64,000 nt of DNA, from the NCBI RefSeq assembly GCF_000524475.1, contig NZ_BAVQ01000037.1, positions 40,008 to 104,007 of the forward strand. Direction: 5' to 3'. Below the pieces are notes generated by a model. It made no database searches and was not told the DNA's origin. It worked only from the letters and a program-made list of their open reading frames with translations. Of the stretch, positions 35,024 through 43,124 are shown piece after piece; position 1 is the first letter of the stretch; every line of letters begins with the position of its first letter. Position numbers and translations under genes: made by a program. Source of the stretch: Tomitella biformata AHU 1821 (lineage in GTDB: Bacteria; Actinomycetota; Actinomycetes; Mycobacteriales; Mycobacteriaceae).

Positions 35024-36034
35024 ATGAAGCCCAATGGAAAATCCGGAGCGGTAGGCCGGTTGATGCGGCCCGCAGTGGCACTCGCGGTTGCCTTGGGCAC
35101 TGGCGCAGCCATGGTCGTCGGCTCCGCAGGTGTCGCCCAGGCCGCCCCGATCTTCAGCGGAATTCCCGGATTGCAGGACTTGCCCGGCCAGCCCGATGTC
35201 GCGTCGCCTCTGCTGGAGACGCAGGTCTTCCCCGGCGGCCCCACTGTCGGAGGGGTTCTTGGGGTTCCCGCGCAGGGCCAGGACTCCGGCGCACTGGCCC
35301 CGGCGAACTTCGGCACCCCGTCGATCACGCCCAACGAGGGCGACGTCGTGGGCGTGGCGCAGCCGATCATCATCCGCTTCCCGAGCGCCGTGTCGGACCG
35401 TGGTGCCGCCGAGCAGGCCATGCGCGTGACCGCCGGTGGCGGCGAGCTCTCGGGCGCGTTCCACTGGTTTAGCGACACGCAGGTGCGCTGGCGTCCAGAG
35501 GCGCTGTGGCCGGGCAACACGACGGTCACCGTCCAGGCCGGCGACGCGACGCGCACCTTCCAGATCGGTGACGCCGTCGTGGCCACCGCGGACGACGCCA
35601 CCAAGACCATCACGATCACCCGCAATGGCGAGGTCGTCAAGACCATGCCGACGTCGATGGGCAAGGCCGGCTACGAGACCCCCAACGGCATCTACACGGT
35701 GGGCGATAAGCACCGCGACTACGTGATGGACTCCACCACCCTCGGTGTGCCGCTCAGCGATCCGCAGGGCTACCGCGTCACGGTCGACACCGCGGTGCGC
35801 ATGTCCAATAGCGGTATCTTCCTGCACTCCGCCCCGTGGTCGATGTGGGCGCAGGGCAACACCAACACCAGCCACGGCTGCTTGAACGTCAGCCCCGCGG
35901 ACGGCGAGTGGTTCATGCAGAACACCAAGCGTGGCGACGCCGTCGTCGTCGTGAACACCACCGGCGGAGCCATCAACGGCCATGACGGCCTGACCGACTT
36001 CAGCATGCCGTGGGGCGAGTGGGTCAACGAGTAG
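35024..36034 (+). CDS. L,D-transpeptidase (Ldt) with N-terminal signal peptide and Ig-like domain
   Basis: This 336-residue exported enzyme makes 3-3 cross-links in peptidoglycan. A signal peptide (RPAVALAVALG, probable cut after AQA) is followed by one Ig-like domain over residues about 90-180 and a YkuD catalytic domain. The latter contains HSAPWSMW and SHGCLN, the cysteine being the acylated nucleophile. LdtMt2 of M. tuberculosis has two Ig-like domains, so this is a shorter form. The ATG at 35024 has GAGGTG eight bases upstream; an in-frame ATG at 34994 has none. Family members resist most penicillins but bind carbapenems. Confidence 0.9.
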   Translation: MKPNGKSGAVGRLMRPAVALAVALGTGAAMVVGSAGVAQAAPIFSGIPGLQDLPGQPDVASPLLETQVFPGGPTVGGVLGVPAQGQDSGALAPANFGTPSITPNEGDVVGVAQPIIIRFPSAVSDRGAAEQAMRVTAGGGELSGAFHWFSDTQVRWRPEALWPGNTTVTVQAGDATRTFQIGDAVVATADDATKTITITRNGEVVKTMPTSMGKAGYETPNGIYTVGDKHRDYVMDSTTLGVPLSDPQGYRVTVDTAVRMSNSGIFLHSAPWSMWAQGNTNTSHGCLNVSPADGEWFMQNTKRGDAVVVVNTTGGAINGHDGLTDFSMPWGEWVNE

Positions 36035-36050
36035 GCCCCCAAGACCCCGC

Positions 36051-36074
36051 TAGACCTTGACCTAGACCTTGACG
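36051..36074. repeat. Tandem 12-bp repeat duplicating the stop codon of a DMT transporter
   Basis: TAGACCTTGACC (36051-36062) is followed directly by TAGACCTTGACG (36063-36074). Read on the minus strand it yields two successive TAG stops at the end of the transporter gene. It lies between convergent genes and probably arose by slippage. Confidence 0.6.
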
Positions 36075-37060
36075 GAGCCCCCGGCGTGCACAGCGGCCGG
36101 GGGTTCCGCCATCTCGACCGGCAGATCGGGCTGATCGGGGCGGTCGGGCGCCGGGGCGGCGGTCTGGGACACGAACCACACCCCGAGGACCACGATTGCG
36201 CAGCCCAGCAGCTGCACCGGGCTCGGGCGCTCGCCTATCAGCACCATCGCGAAGAAGACCGCCAGCACAGGCTGGAGGAGGAGCAGCGAGGAGCCGACCG
36301 AGGGGGAGAGCTTCGGCAGCGCCGCCCCGATGAGCACCCAGCCGAGGACCTGGCCAGACAAGCCCACCACCATCAGCCAGCCGATGGCTTCCCAGCCAGG
36401 CGTGAAGTCGACCGCGCCCCAGAGCAGCCCGATTGCGGTGCCCGCGATGCCCGCAGCGGCGGTGGAGATGAAGACCTGCGAGTTGGCGCGCTCGCGCGAG
36501 CTGGTGCGGCCCACGATGATGATGTAGACCGCGTACGCGACGCCGGAGGCCAGACCCAGCAGCGTGCCGACAAGGAGGCCGCCGCCCTCTGCCGGAGCCG
36601 CGCCGACCAGGCCGCTCGTGAGTGTGATGCCGATGAACATCAACGGCACGGCCAGTACGAACCGCAGCGGAATCCGGTCGCGATAGAAGGCCCACGCGAG
36701 TAGCGGGACCACCAGGACCTGGGCGCTGTTGAGGATTGTGGCGATGCCCGCGCCGACCATCAAGATCGATTGCGTCCACAGCGCGAAGTCGATTCCGAGC
36801 ATGACGCCGCCGACGGCCTGGATCGCGACGACCCTGCGGGTTGGCATGCCGTGCCTGCGGAACTCCAGCAACATCAGCAGCGCGAGCGGGGGGAGCGCGA
36901 TCAGGCAGCGGAAGAACACGGCGGTCGCGGGCGAGGTGTCGGCCAGTTTGGTGAACACCGAGGTCAGGGAGATGGAAGCGGCGCCAGCGGCGGCGATCCA
37001 GCGGGCATCCAACGCCGCGGGGGCGGCCTTCACGGGGGCGGGGGGAGCAGCGATTGTCAC
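36062..37060 (-). CDS. EamA/DMT-family transporter
   Basis: This 332-residue protein has ten predicted membrane segments in two EamA repeats, for example FRCLIALPPLALLMLLEF in the first and GSSLLLLQPVLAVFFAMVLIGE in the second. EamA proteins export amino acids or other metabolites. A GTG at 37060 is preferred; a GTG at 37093 would add 11 polar residues and lacks a ribosome-binding site. The end is a charged Asp/Pro tail. It diverges from the LysR gene at 37134, a common arrangement in which the regulator controls the exporter. Confidence 0.85.
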   Translation of the reverse strand: MTIAAPPAPVKAAPAALDARWIAAAGAASISLTSVFTKLADTSPATAVFFRCLIALPPLALLMLLEFRRHGMPTRRVVAIQAVGGVMLGIDFALWTQSILMVGAGIATILNSAQVLVVPLLAWAFYRDRIPLRFVLAVPLMFIGITLTSGLVGAAPAEGGGLLVGTLLGLASGVAYAVYIIIVGRTSSRERANSQVFISTAAAGIAGTAIGLLWGAVDFTPGWEAIGWLMVVGLSGQVLGWVLIGAALPKLSPSVGSSLLLLQPVLAVFFAMVLIGERPSPVQLLGCAIVVLGVWFVSQTAAPAPDRPDQPDLPVEMAEPPAAVHAGGSVKV

Positions 37061-37120
37061 CGAGCTATTCTCGCGCGTCAGACAGATAAGCACAAATAAC
37101 TAAAAGTATCGAAAAAGCAG

Positions 37121-37126
37121 TAGTAT
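37121..37126 (+). promoter_or_regulatory. Possible -10 element for a leaderless LysR transcript
   Basis: TAGTAT ends seven bases before the GTG at 37134 in an AT-rich stretch, and no ribosome-binding site intervenes. This is the spacing expected for a leaderless start. The -35 region is poor. Confidence 0.35.
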
Positions 37127-37133
37127 TCGTTAT

Positions 37134-38033
37134 GTGTTGAATATCGAGAGGGTGCGGGCGCTGTGTGCCCTGGCGGACCACGGCTCAATCGCCGCGGTGG
37201 CGGATGCGTTGGGGGTGACGCCGTCAGGGGTGTCCCAGCAGTTGGCCAAACTGGAGAAGGAGGTGGGGACCGCGCTGATCGAGCGCGAGGGCCGGGGCGT
37301 GCGGTTGACCGACGCGGGGCGGCTGCTGGCCCGCCGCGGCCACGAGATCATCTCGCTGTTGGCGCGAGCAGAGTCGGAGGTGGCCGCCCTGCACGGCGAT
37401 GTGGTCGGGGCGCTGCGGCTGGGCGCGTTCGTCTCCGCCAGCCGCGCCGCGCTCCCAGAGGCCGTCACCCGGCTTCGGGCCGCGCACCCGCACCTGGCGG
37501 TGACGCTCGCCGAGGGCGAGTCCGAGACGTTGATTCCACAGGTGATGCGGCGGGCGATGGATGTGGCGGTGGTGGACAGCTGGTCCACGCTGCCCCTGCA
37601 CATCCCACCCGACGCGGTGTTCACGATGCTGCACCGGGACATCGCCGACGTGGCCCTGCCCGCGGACCATCCCCTGGCCCAGCGCGAATGCATCCCGCTG
37701 GCCGAGCTCGACGGGCTGGGGTGGGCCGCCTGGAACGAGGGCACGGACTTTCACGACTGGCTGGTGCAGACACTCCGGGCGAACGGTGTGGACCCGCGCA
37801 TCGACTTCAAGGTTGCGGAGTTCGCCACCCACCTCGAGTTCGTGGACCGCGGGCTGGCCGCGGCGTTGATCCCGCGGCTGGCCCAGGTGGCGACCCCGCC
37901 GGGCGTGCGGATCGTGCGCACCACGCCCATCCTGTACCGGGACGTGCTGGCACTGTCTCGGGCCGATAACGACCGACCCACAGTCCGGGCGGGGGTTACG
38001 GCGCTGCGCTCGGTGTTCGCGGACCTGGCCTAG
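37134..38033 (+). CDS. LysR-family transcriptional regulator (ArgP-like organisation)
   Basis: This 299-residue protein has a LysR N-terminus (ERVRALCALADHGSIAAVAD, TPSGVSQQLAKLEKEVGTAL) and an effector-binding domain starting near residue 90 (ALRLGAFVSASRAALPEAV). It diverges from the EamA transporter across 73 AT-rich bases, so it is a good candidate regulator of that exporter, in the manner of ArgP/LysG with LysE-type exporters. The GTG at 37134 appears leaderless. Its TAG shares four bases (CTAG, 38030-38033) with the stop of the convergent reductase gene. Confidence 0.9.
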   Translation: MLNIERVRALCALADHGSIAAVADALGVTPSGVSQQLAKLEKEVGTALIEREGRGVRLTDAGRLLARRGHEIISLLARAESEVAALHGDVVGALRLGAFVSASRAALPEAVTRLRAAHPHLAVTLAEGESETLIPQVMRRAMDVAVVDSWSTLPLHIPPDAVFTMLHRDIADVALPADHPLAQRECIPLAELDGLGWAAWNEGTDFHDWLVQTLRANGVDPRIDFKVAEFATHLEFVDRGLAAALIPRLAQVATPPGVRIVRTTPILYRDVLALSRADNDRPTVRAGVTALRSVFADLA

Positions 38034-38464
38034 ACCTCCGCGATATCCGCCACCAGCACGCCGACGCGCTTGGCGGACTGGCGGGCCAGGCCGTGCAGCG
38101 CGGGATCGGCGGGATCGGTCACGACGCGCGGATTCGTGACCTGGTAGACGTGGCCGCCGCGGCGCAACTCGCAGGAGCCAGCTGCGAACAGGTTCCGCAT
38201 CCAGTCGGTGCGCGAGCCGTAGAGCAGGATGATCGAGATGGTGTACCCGGATCGTTGGCTCCCGGATCTGAGCGCAGTCACCGGCGTCTCGTAGCGCTGG
38301 CCGGACTTGCGGCCGACGTGCACGATCATCGCCCACGGCGGCAGGTACGGCGCCCAGATCCGCTGCAGCTTGTTGTGCGTGCGCTTGTTGAACTGGGGCA
38401 GCCAGCCAGGGGTGACGGCGTGGCTCTGGGGCGGAACACGCTTTGGAGAAATACTGTCGGGCAT
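38030..38464 (-). CDS. Deazaflavin-dependent nitroreductase-family protein (DDN-like)
   Basis: This 144-residue protein has the split-barrel pattern of F420-dependent Ddn-type reductases: VHVGRKSGQRYETPVTALRSG near residue 50, ILLYGSRTDWMRNLFAAGSCELRRG near residue 80, and YQVTNPRVVTDP. These enzymes use reduced F420 on quinones or nitro compounds, although some members bind other cofactors. It is 14 bases downstream of the shikimate-dehydrogenase-like gene with GAGAGGA before its ATG, so the two are probably cotranscribed. Confidence 0.85.
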   Translation of the reverse strand: MPDSISPKRVPPQSHAVTPGWLPQFNKRTHNKLQRIWAPYLPPWAMIVHVGRKSGQRYETPVTALRSGSQRSGYTISIILLYGSRTDWMRNLFAAGSCELRRGGHVYQVTNPRVVTDPADPALHGLARQSAKRVGVLVADIAEV

Positions 38465-38478
38465 AGCTGGGTCCTCTC

Positions 38479-39285
38479 TTAGACCTCCCGCGAGTACGCG
38501 GAGGCGCGGGAAATCTGCTCGTCGCTGGGCCGCACGCCGGTGTACATCGCGAACTGTTCCGCGGCCTGCAGCGCGATCACGTTGTCGCCGGTGACGGTGC
38601 TGGCCCCGAGCTCCTCGGCGCGGCGGATGAGCGGGGTGCGCGGCGGCATGGCGACGACGTCGAACACGGTGTGCGCAGCGGCGATGGCGTCGTCGTCGAA
38701 GGGCAGTTGGGCCGCCGAGTCGCCGGCCATGCCCTGCGGGGTCGCGTTGAGCAGCAGTGCGGGCCGCCGCGGGCCGAGCTCGGGGATCCAATCGCAGCCG
38801 TGCATGCGGGCCAGGGCGCGGCCGGTCTCCGCGTTGCGCGCGAGCACCACGAGGTCCTCGTATCCCCGCCCGCGCAGCGCGGCCAGCGCGGCCGAGGCCA
38901 TGCCGCCGCTGCCGGCGACCACAGCCTGCCCGTCCGGCTGGGGGAGCAGCTCCTGCACGGCCAGCACGTCGGTGTTGTATCCGGTCAGGTGGCCGTCCTC
39001 GTTGACGATGGTGTTGACCGCGTCGATGGCGACCGCCGACTGGTCTAGGGCGTCGAGCATCGGCATGCAGTCACGCTTGAATGGCATTGAGATGCCGGCC
39101 CCGCGGATCCCGAGGGCCCGGATCCCGGCGACCGCGCCCGCGAGATCCGTCGTGGTGAACGCCTTGTAGACGAAGTCCAGCCCAAGCTCCGCGTACAGGA
39201 AGTTGTGAAAGCGAGTGCCGATGTTCGACGGGCGCGCGGCCAGCGAGATGCACAGCGTGGTGTCTTTGTTGATGCCTAGCGTCAT
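38479..39285 (-). CDS. Shikimate 5-dehydrogenase-like protein, HI0607 (SDH-L) type
   Basis: This 268-residue protein resembles AroE but belongs to the shikimate-dehydrogenase-like group typified by Haemophilus HI0607. The opening SLAARPSNIGTRFHNFLY replaces the usual GxPxxHSxSPxxHN motif. GISMPFKRDCMPMLD holds the catalytic lysine, GYNTDVLAV the shikimate-binding aspartate, and VVAGSGGMASAALAAL the NADP turn. HI0607-type enzymes are slow with shikimate and their true substrate is uncertain. It heads a two-gene operon with the Ddn-like gene. A main aroE probably exists elsewhere. Confidence 0.85.
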   Translation of the reverse strand: MTLGINKDTTLCISLAARPSNIGTRFHNFLYAELGLDFVYKAFTTTDLAGAVAGIRALGIRGAGISMPFKRDCMPMLDALDQSAVAIDAVNTIVNEDGHLTGYNTDVLAVQELLPQPDGQAVVAGSGGMASAALAALRGRGYEDLVVLARNAETGRALARMHGCDWIPELGPRRPALLLNATPQGMAGDSAAQLPFDDDAIAAAHTVFDVVAMPPRTPLIRRAEELGASTVTGDNVIALQAAEQFAMYTGVRPSDEQISRASAYSREV

Positions 39286-39412
39286 CAGGTAAGTCTAGTT
39301 GGCCCGGAGATTCCTGCGGTGGCGCGGAGCTTGCAGGATTGAAGCGCAACGTGATTCGTGATGGTTGTGGGATCGACTAACGCGATCAACCCGCCGGTCG
39401 CTTAGGAGGAGA

Positions 39413-40033
39413 TTAGGGATTCGCGGGCCGCTGCCGCGCCACGGTCTCAGGAGTCAGGCCCCAGTCGGACCGCCCGAGACGCGACGGCGCCGCGAGCCTG
39501 CGGAAGTCTGGGAGGCCGTCCGGCGCGAGGACGTCGTCACGCACCGAGACGTGGACGACCCTGCCGAAAATCAGCGAACTATTCCCCATCTCGATGATCG
39601 AATGCCGCACGCATTCAAAGGAGATGGGCGCCTGCGCCACCCGGGGAACCGAGACGACGGTGCTCGGCTCGGCGGTGAGGCCCACCTCCTCGAACTCGTC
39701 CACGGAGTGGTCGAACGACGCTGACGTGGCGTTCATCTGGTCGATCAGAGACTCGGAGCCAATGTTGACGACGAACTCGCCGGTGTCCGCGGTGTTTCGC
39801 CAGCTGTCCTTGTGGCCCATCGAGTTGAACTGCAGGATCGGCGGCTTGCTCGAGGCGACGGTGAAGAAGCTGTACGGGGCGAGGTTCAGCACGCCGTCCG
39901 CGGATCGCGTCGAGACCCAGGCGATCGGCCGGGGGACCACCGAGGCGGTCATGAGCTTGTAGAACTCGCCGCCCCGCATCGCGGCGGGGTCGAAGCCGGT
40001 GCGGGTGGAGGGTGGGGTCGTGATGTCTGGCAT
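39413..40033 (-). CDS. Flavin reductase-like, FMN-binding split-barrel protein
   Basis: This 206-residue protein has the flavin-reductase-like domain: GEFYKLMTASVVPRPIAWVS at the start, NLAPYSFFTVASSKPPILQF in the FMN-binding core, then NTADTGEFVVNIGSESL and HSIIEMGNSSLIFGRVVHV. Members bind FMN and either reduce flavins for monooxygenases or have unknown roles. The ATG at 40033 follows a weak GGAAG. It lies 60 bases downstream of the M13 peptidase on the same strand. A partner monooxygenase is not adjacent. Confidence 0.88.
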   Translation of the reverse strand: MPDITTPPSTRTGFDPAAMRGGEFYKLMTASVVPRPIAWVSTRSADGVLNLAPYSFFTVASSKPPILQFNSMGHKDSWRNTADTGEFVVNIGSESLIDQMNATSASFDHSVDEFEEVGLTAEPSTVVSVPRVAQAPISFECVRHSIIEMGNSSLIFGRVVHVSVRDDVLAPDGLPDFRRLAAPSRLGRSDWGLTPETVARQRPANP

Positions 40034-40092
40034 GGCTTCCCGTCGTATTGGCCGGCGGCGATACGCGGGCGCCGGCTCGGCGCCCGCGCGGC

Positions 40093-42066
40093 TCACCAGA
40101 TCCGCACGCGCTCCTCGGCGGGCATGAACAGGGCGTCGTCGGCTGAGACGTCGAAGGCCTCATAGAACTCGTCGATGTTGCGGATCACGCCGTTGCAGCG
40201 CAGCTCGGGCGGGGAGTGCGGGTCCACGGCCAGCCGGCGGATCGCCTCGGACTCGCGGACCTTGGTGCGCCACACCTGTGCCCAGCCGAAGAACACGCGC
40301 TGCACGCCGGTGAGGCCGTCGAGCACGGGCGGTTCCTCACCGGTCCTCTCGAGCGCGATGCGGTAGGCGGCCAGCGCGATCGACAGCCCGCCGAGGTCGC
40401 CGATGTTCTCGCCGATGGTCAGCTCGCCGTTGACCTTGTGGCCGGGCAGATCCGACGGGGACAGCGCCGCGTACTGGGCGATCAAAGCCGTTGTGCGCTT
40501 TCCGAACTCAGCTCGGTCCGAGTCGGTCCACCAGTCCACGAGCTCGCCGTCGCCGTCGTATTTGGCACCCTGGTCGTCGAAGCCGTGGCCGATCTCGTGG
40601 CCGATCACGGCACCGATCCCGCCGTAGTTGGCGGCGTCGTCGGCCTCCGGGTCGAAGAACGGGGGCTGCAGGATTGCGGCGGGGAACACAATCTCGTTCA
40701 TGCCAGGGTTGTAGTAGGCGTTGACGGTCTGCGGGGTCATGAACCACTCGTCCCGGTCCACCGGCCCGCCCAGCTTGTCGAGCTCGCGACGGTACTCGGC
40801 AAGGTTGCCGTTGCGGATATTGGCCAACAGGTCGGTGGGCGTGATCTCGAGGCCGGAGTAGTCGCGCCACTTGTCGGGGTAGCCGACCTTGGGGGTGAAC
40901 TTATCGAGCTTGGCCAGGGCCTTGACGCGGGTCTCCGGGCTCATCCACTCCAACTCGGAGATGTTGCGGCGGTAGGCCTCCGTGAGGTCGTCCACCAGGA
41001 CCTTCATGCGATCCTTGGAGTCCGCGGGGAAGTGCCGCTCGACATACAGCTTGCCGACGGCCTCGCCGAGGAGGTCCTGGACGACGCTCACACCACGCTT
41101 CCACCGCTCGCGATTCTCCTCGGTGCCGGAGAGGGCCTTGCCGTAGAACTCGAAGTCCGCCTGCACGAGGTCGTCGGTCAGGTATGCCGCGCGCGAGCGC
41201 AGAACCCGCCACACCGCCCAATCCTGCCACTGCGCCAGTTGGCGAGACTGCCACAGCTCGCCCAGCCCGGTGAGGAAACTCGGTTGCCGCACAACGACTT
41301 CCGCGAACTTTGACGGGTCCTGGGTATGCGCGCCGATCCACTGCTGCCACGGGAAGCCAGACGCGTCCGCGGCGAGGGCCTCGGGGCTGGTGAGGTTGTA
41401 GGTCAGGTCCGCGTCGCGGTTGCGCACCACGTCCCAGTGCGCGGCTGCGATGGCGGTCTCGAGCTCGAGGATGCCGGCTGCCTTGGCCGTCGCGTCGGGG
41501 ATCGAGGCGAGTTCGAGCATCCGGGCGATGTGCGCGACGTAGCTCTCGCGGATCTCGGCGTAGGAGTCCTCGCGGTAGTAAGACTCGTCGGGCAGGCCCA
41601 GGCCGGACTGCGTGAGGTAGACGAGGTAGCGGGTGGAGTCCTTGCGGTCGGTGTTGACGTACATGCCGATCGCGCCCTGCACGCCGGTGGTCTGCAGGTG
41701 GCCGATCACGGCGGCGAGCTCGGCGGCGTCGGCGGCACCCGCGATCGCGTCGAGGTCCTCCCGGATCGGGTCCAGGCCGGCGGCGGCGATGGCCGCGGTG
41801 TCCATGAAGCTGCGGAACAGGTCGCCGATCTTGCGCTGCTCGGAACCCTCCGCCGCGTCGGCGGCGGCGGCAGCCTCGTCGATCAGTGTCTTGACGTCCT
41901 CCTCGGCGCGGTCGTAGAGCGTGCGAAACGCCCCGTCGACGGCGCGATCCGCGGGGATCTCATACGTGTCCAGCCATTGTCCGTTGACGTGGGCGAACAG
42001 GTCATCCTGCGGCCGGACGGCGGGGTTGCGGTGGGTGAGGTCGATGCCGGAGCGGGAAGCGGTCAT
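40093..42066 (-). CDS. M13-family zinc metallopeptidase (neprilysin/PepO type)
   Basis: This 657-residue peptidase has the complete M13 set. NAYYNPGMNEIVFPAAILQP binds substrate, GHEIGHGFDDQG gives the zinc histidines and catalytic glutamate (HExxH), and ENIGDLGG gives the third zinc ligand. A C-terminal FFGWAQVWR and a final RVRIW are also family features. There is no signal peptide or membrane anchor, so it resembles soluble bacterial PepO and mycobacterial Zmp1. The ATG at 42066 has GGAAGGA eight bases upstream. Zmp1-like enzymes cleave small peptides. Confidence 0.93.
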   Translation of the reverse strand: MTASRSGIDLTHRNPAVRPQDDLFAHVNGQWLDTYEIPADRAVDGAFRTLYDRAEEDVKTLIDEAAAAADAAEGSEQRKIGDLFRSFMDTAAIAAAGLDPIREDLDAIAGAADAAELAAVIGHLQTTGVQGAIGMYVNTDRKDSTRYLVYLTQSGLGLPDESYYREDSYAEIRESYVAHIARMLELASIPDATAKAAGILELETAIAAAHWDVVRNRDADLTYNLTSPEALAADASGFPWQQWIGAHTQDPSKFAEVVVRQPSFLTGLGELWQSRQLAQWQDWAVWRVLRSRAAYLTDDLVQADFEFYGKALSGTEENRERWKRGVSVVQDLLGEAVGKLYVERHFPADSKDRMKVLVDDLTEAYRRNISELEWMSPETRVKALAKLDKFTPKVGYPDKWRDYSGLEITPTDLLANIRNGNLAEYRRELDKLGGPVDRDEWFMTPQTVNAYYNPGMNEIVFPAAILQPPFFDPEADDAANYGGIGAVIGHEIGHGFDDQGAKYDGDGELVDWWTDSDRAEFGKRTTALIAQYAALSPSDLPGHKVNGELTIGENIGDLGGLSIALAAYRIALERTGEEPPVLDGLTGVQRVFFGWAQVWRTKVRESEAIRRLAVDPHSPPELRCNGVIRNIDEFYEAFDVSADDALFMPAEERVRIW

Positions 42067-42351
42067 GGGTCCATCCTTCCATCGAGCTGGTGTGCGCACA
42101 CGTTGATGCCGAGGTTCAGTGCCGCGAGCGCGCGGCGGCGGCTCACGCGCAGCCTGCTGGCGGTGATTCTCGGGGCGAGTTTCAGCACGTGGTGTGTGTC
42201 GTCGAGATGAAAGCTATGCCTGTCGGCTGGGGGCTGGTTAGGCCTCGGCGGTCCGGGTGCACCCTCGGTCCCGCTGGCGATACTCTGGCCAGGGATTATC
42301 GGCACCACATCGGGAAGCCGGTAACGACGCTGGTGGAGGTGGCTCAGAGCC

Positions 42352-42702
42352 GTGAAGTGGTGGTTGCTGGCCGGAACTATCTCATTCGAGGTGGCGGCGA
42401 CGCTCTCGTTGCGCGGTGCCATCGACCACCCGGCCTGGTACGCGCTGGTGGTCGTGGGCTATTGCGCGTCGTTCATCTTGCTCGCCGCGGTGCTGCGGCT
42501 GATGCCCGTAGGCGTCGCCTACGGCATCTGGGGCGCCGGGGGCATCACGCTGACGGCGCTGCTCGCCGCGGTGCTGTTCAACGATTCGCTCACCATCCCC
42601 ATGGTCATCGGGATGGGGCTCGTCATCGCGGGGGTGCTCGTGGTGGAGCTGGGCTCCCAGGAGGCCGCCAATAAGCGGGCTGGGCGAGATGAGGCCGCAT
42701 GA
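42352..42702 (+). CDS. Small multidrug resistance (SMR) family protein, first subunit
   Basis: This 116-residue protein has four membrane segments and the SMR membrane glutamate in TISFEVAATLSLRGA, followed by PVGVAYGIWGAGGITLTALLAAVLFND. The tail is charged and cytoplasmic. The GTG at 42352 has GGAGG upstream. It overlaps the next gene by ATGA (42699-42702), and the two probably form a heterodimeric proton-coupled exporter like EbrAB. SMR pairs export quaternary cations, guanidinium or nicotine metabolites. I found no guanidine riboswitch in the 285 bases upstream. Confidence 0.88.
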   Translation: MKWWLLAGTISFEVAATLSLRGAIDHPAWYALVVVGYCASFILLAAVLRLMPVGVAYGIWGAGGITLTALLAAVLFNDSLTIPMVIGMGLVIAGVLVVELGSQEAANKRAGRDEAA

Positions 42703-43028
42703 CCACCTGGCTGCTGCTGATCGTCGCCATCCTCCTGGAGGTGACGGGCACGATGTGCCTGACAGCGTCGGACGGATTGTCCAAGCGGCGCTGGATCCTG
42801 CCCGTCGGGGCGAGTTACCTGGCCTCGCTCGCGCTGGTCTCGGTAGTGCTCGGACGCGGGATGACGGTCGGCGTCGTCTACGGCATCTGGGTCGCGGGCG
42901 GGGTGGCACTGACCGCAGTCCTCGGTCGCGTCATCTTCAAGGACCCGCTGACGCTGAAGATGATCGCCGGCATCGGGCTGATCATGGCGGGCGTGCTGTT
43001 CATCGAGATCGGGGCGATGGCGGGCTGA
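42699..43028 (+). CDS. Small multidrug resistance (SMR) family protein, second subunit
   Basis: This 109-residue protein is the partner of the preceding gene. It has four membrane segments, the key glutamate in ILLEVTGTMCLTASDG, and VGVVYGIWVAGGVALTAVLG. Tight coupling through the ATGA overlap, together with sequence divergence from the first subunit, supports an obligate heterodimer in antiparallel orientation. A long hairpin terminates transcription just downstream. Confidence 0.88.
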   Translation: MTTWLLLIVAILLEVTGTMCLTASDGLSKRRWILPVGASYLASLALVSVVLGRGMTVGVVYGIWVAGGVALTAVLGRVIFKDPLTLKMIAGIGLIMAGVLFIEIGAMAG

Positions 43029-43047
43029 GCTGGCCCGCCCCCGGAAA

Positions 43048-43107
43048 GACTTACGCGCGCCCACGCAGGAATTCCGAGTGCGGAATCTGCGTGGACGCGC
43101 GTAAGTC
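43048..43107. terminator. 60-base inverted repeat between convergent genes
   Basis: Both arms begin and end with GACTTACGCGCG and its complement. They pair over about 26 bp with one mismatch and a two-base bulge around an AGTG loop. It lies between the convergent SMR and carboxylase genes, so it should act as a bidirectional terminator. Its length and near-perfection also suggest a mobile palindromic repeat. Confidence 0.75.
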
Positions 43108-43124
43108 GCGTTTGAGCGGCAGAG

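Noticed and set aside
42067..42351. Guanidine riboswitch upstream of the SMR pair
   Set aside because: SMR exporters are often controlled by ykkC-type RNAs, but I could not find the conserved paired ACGR loops or the other class signatures in these 285 bases.
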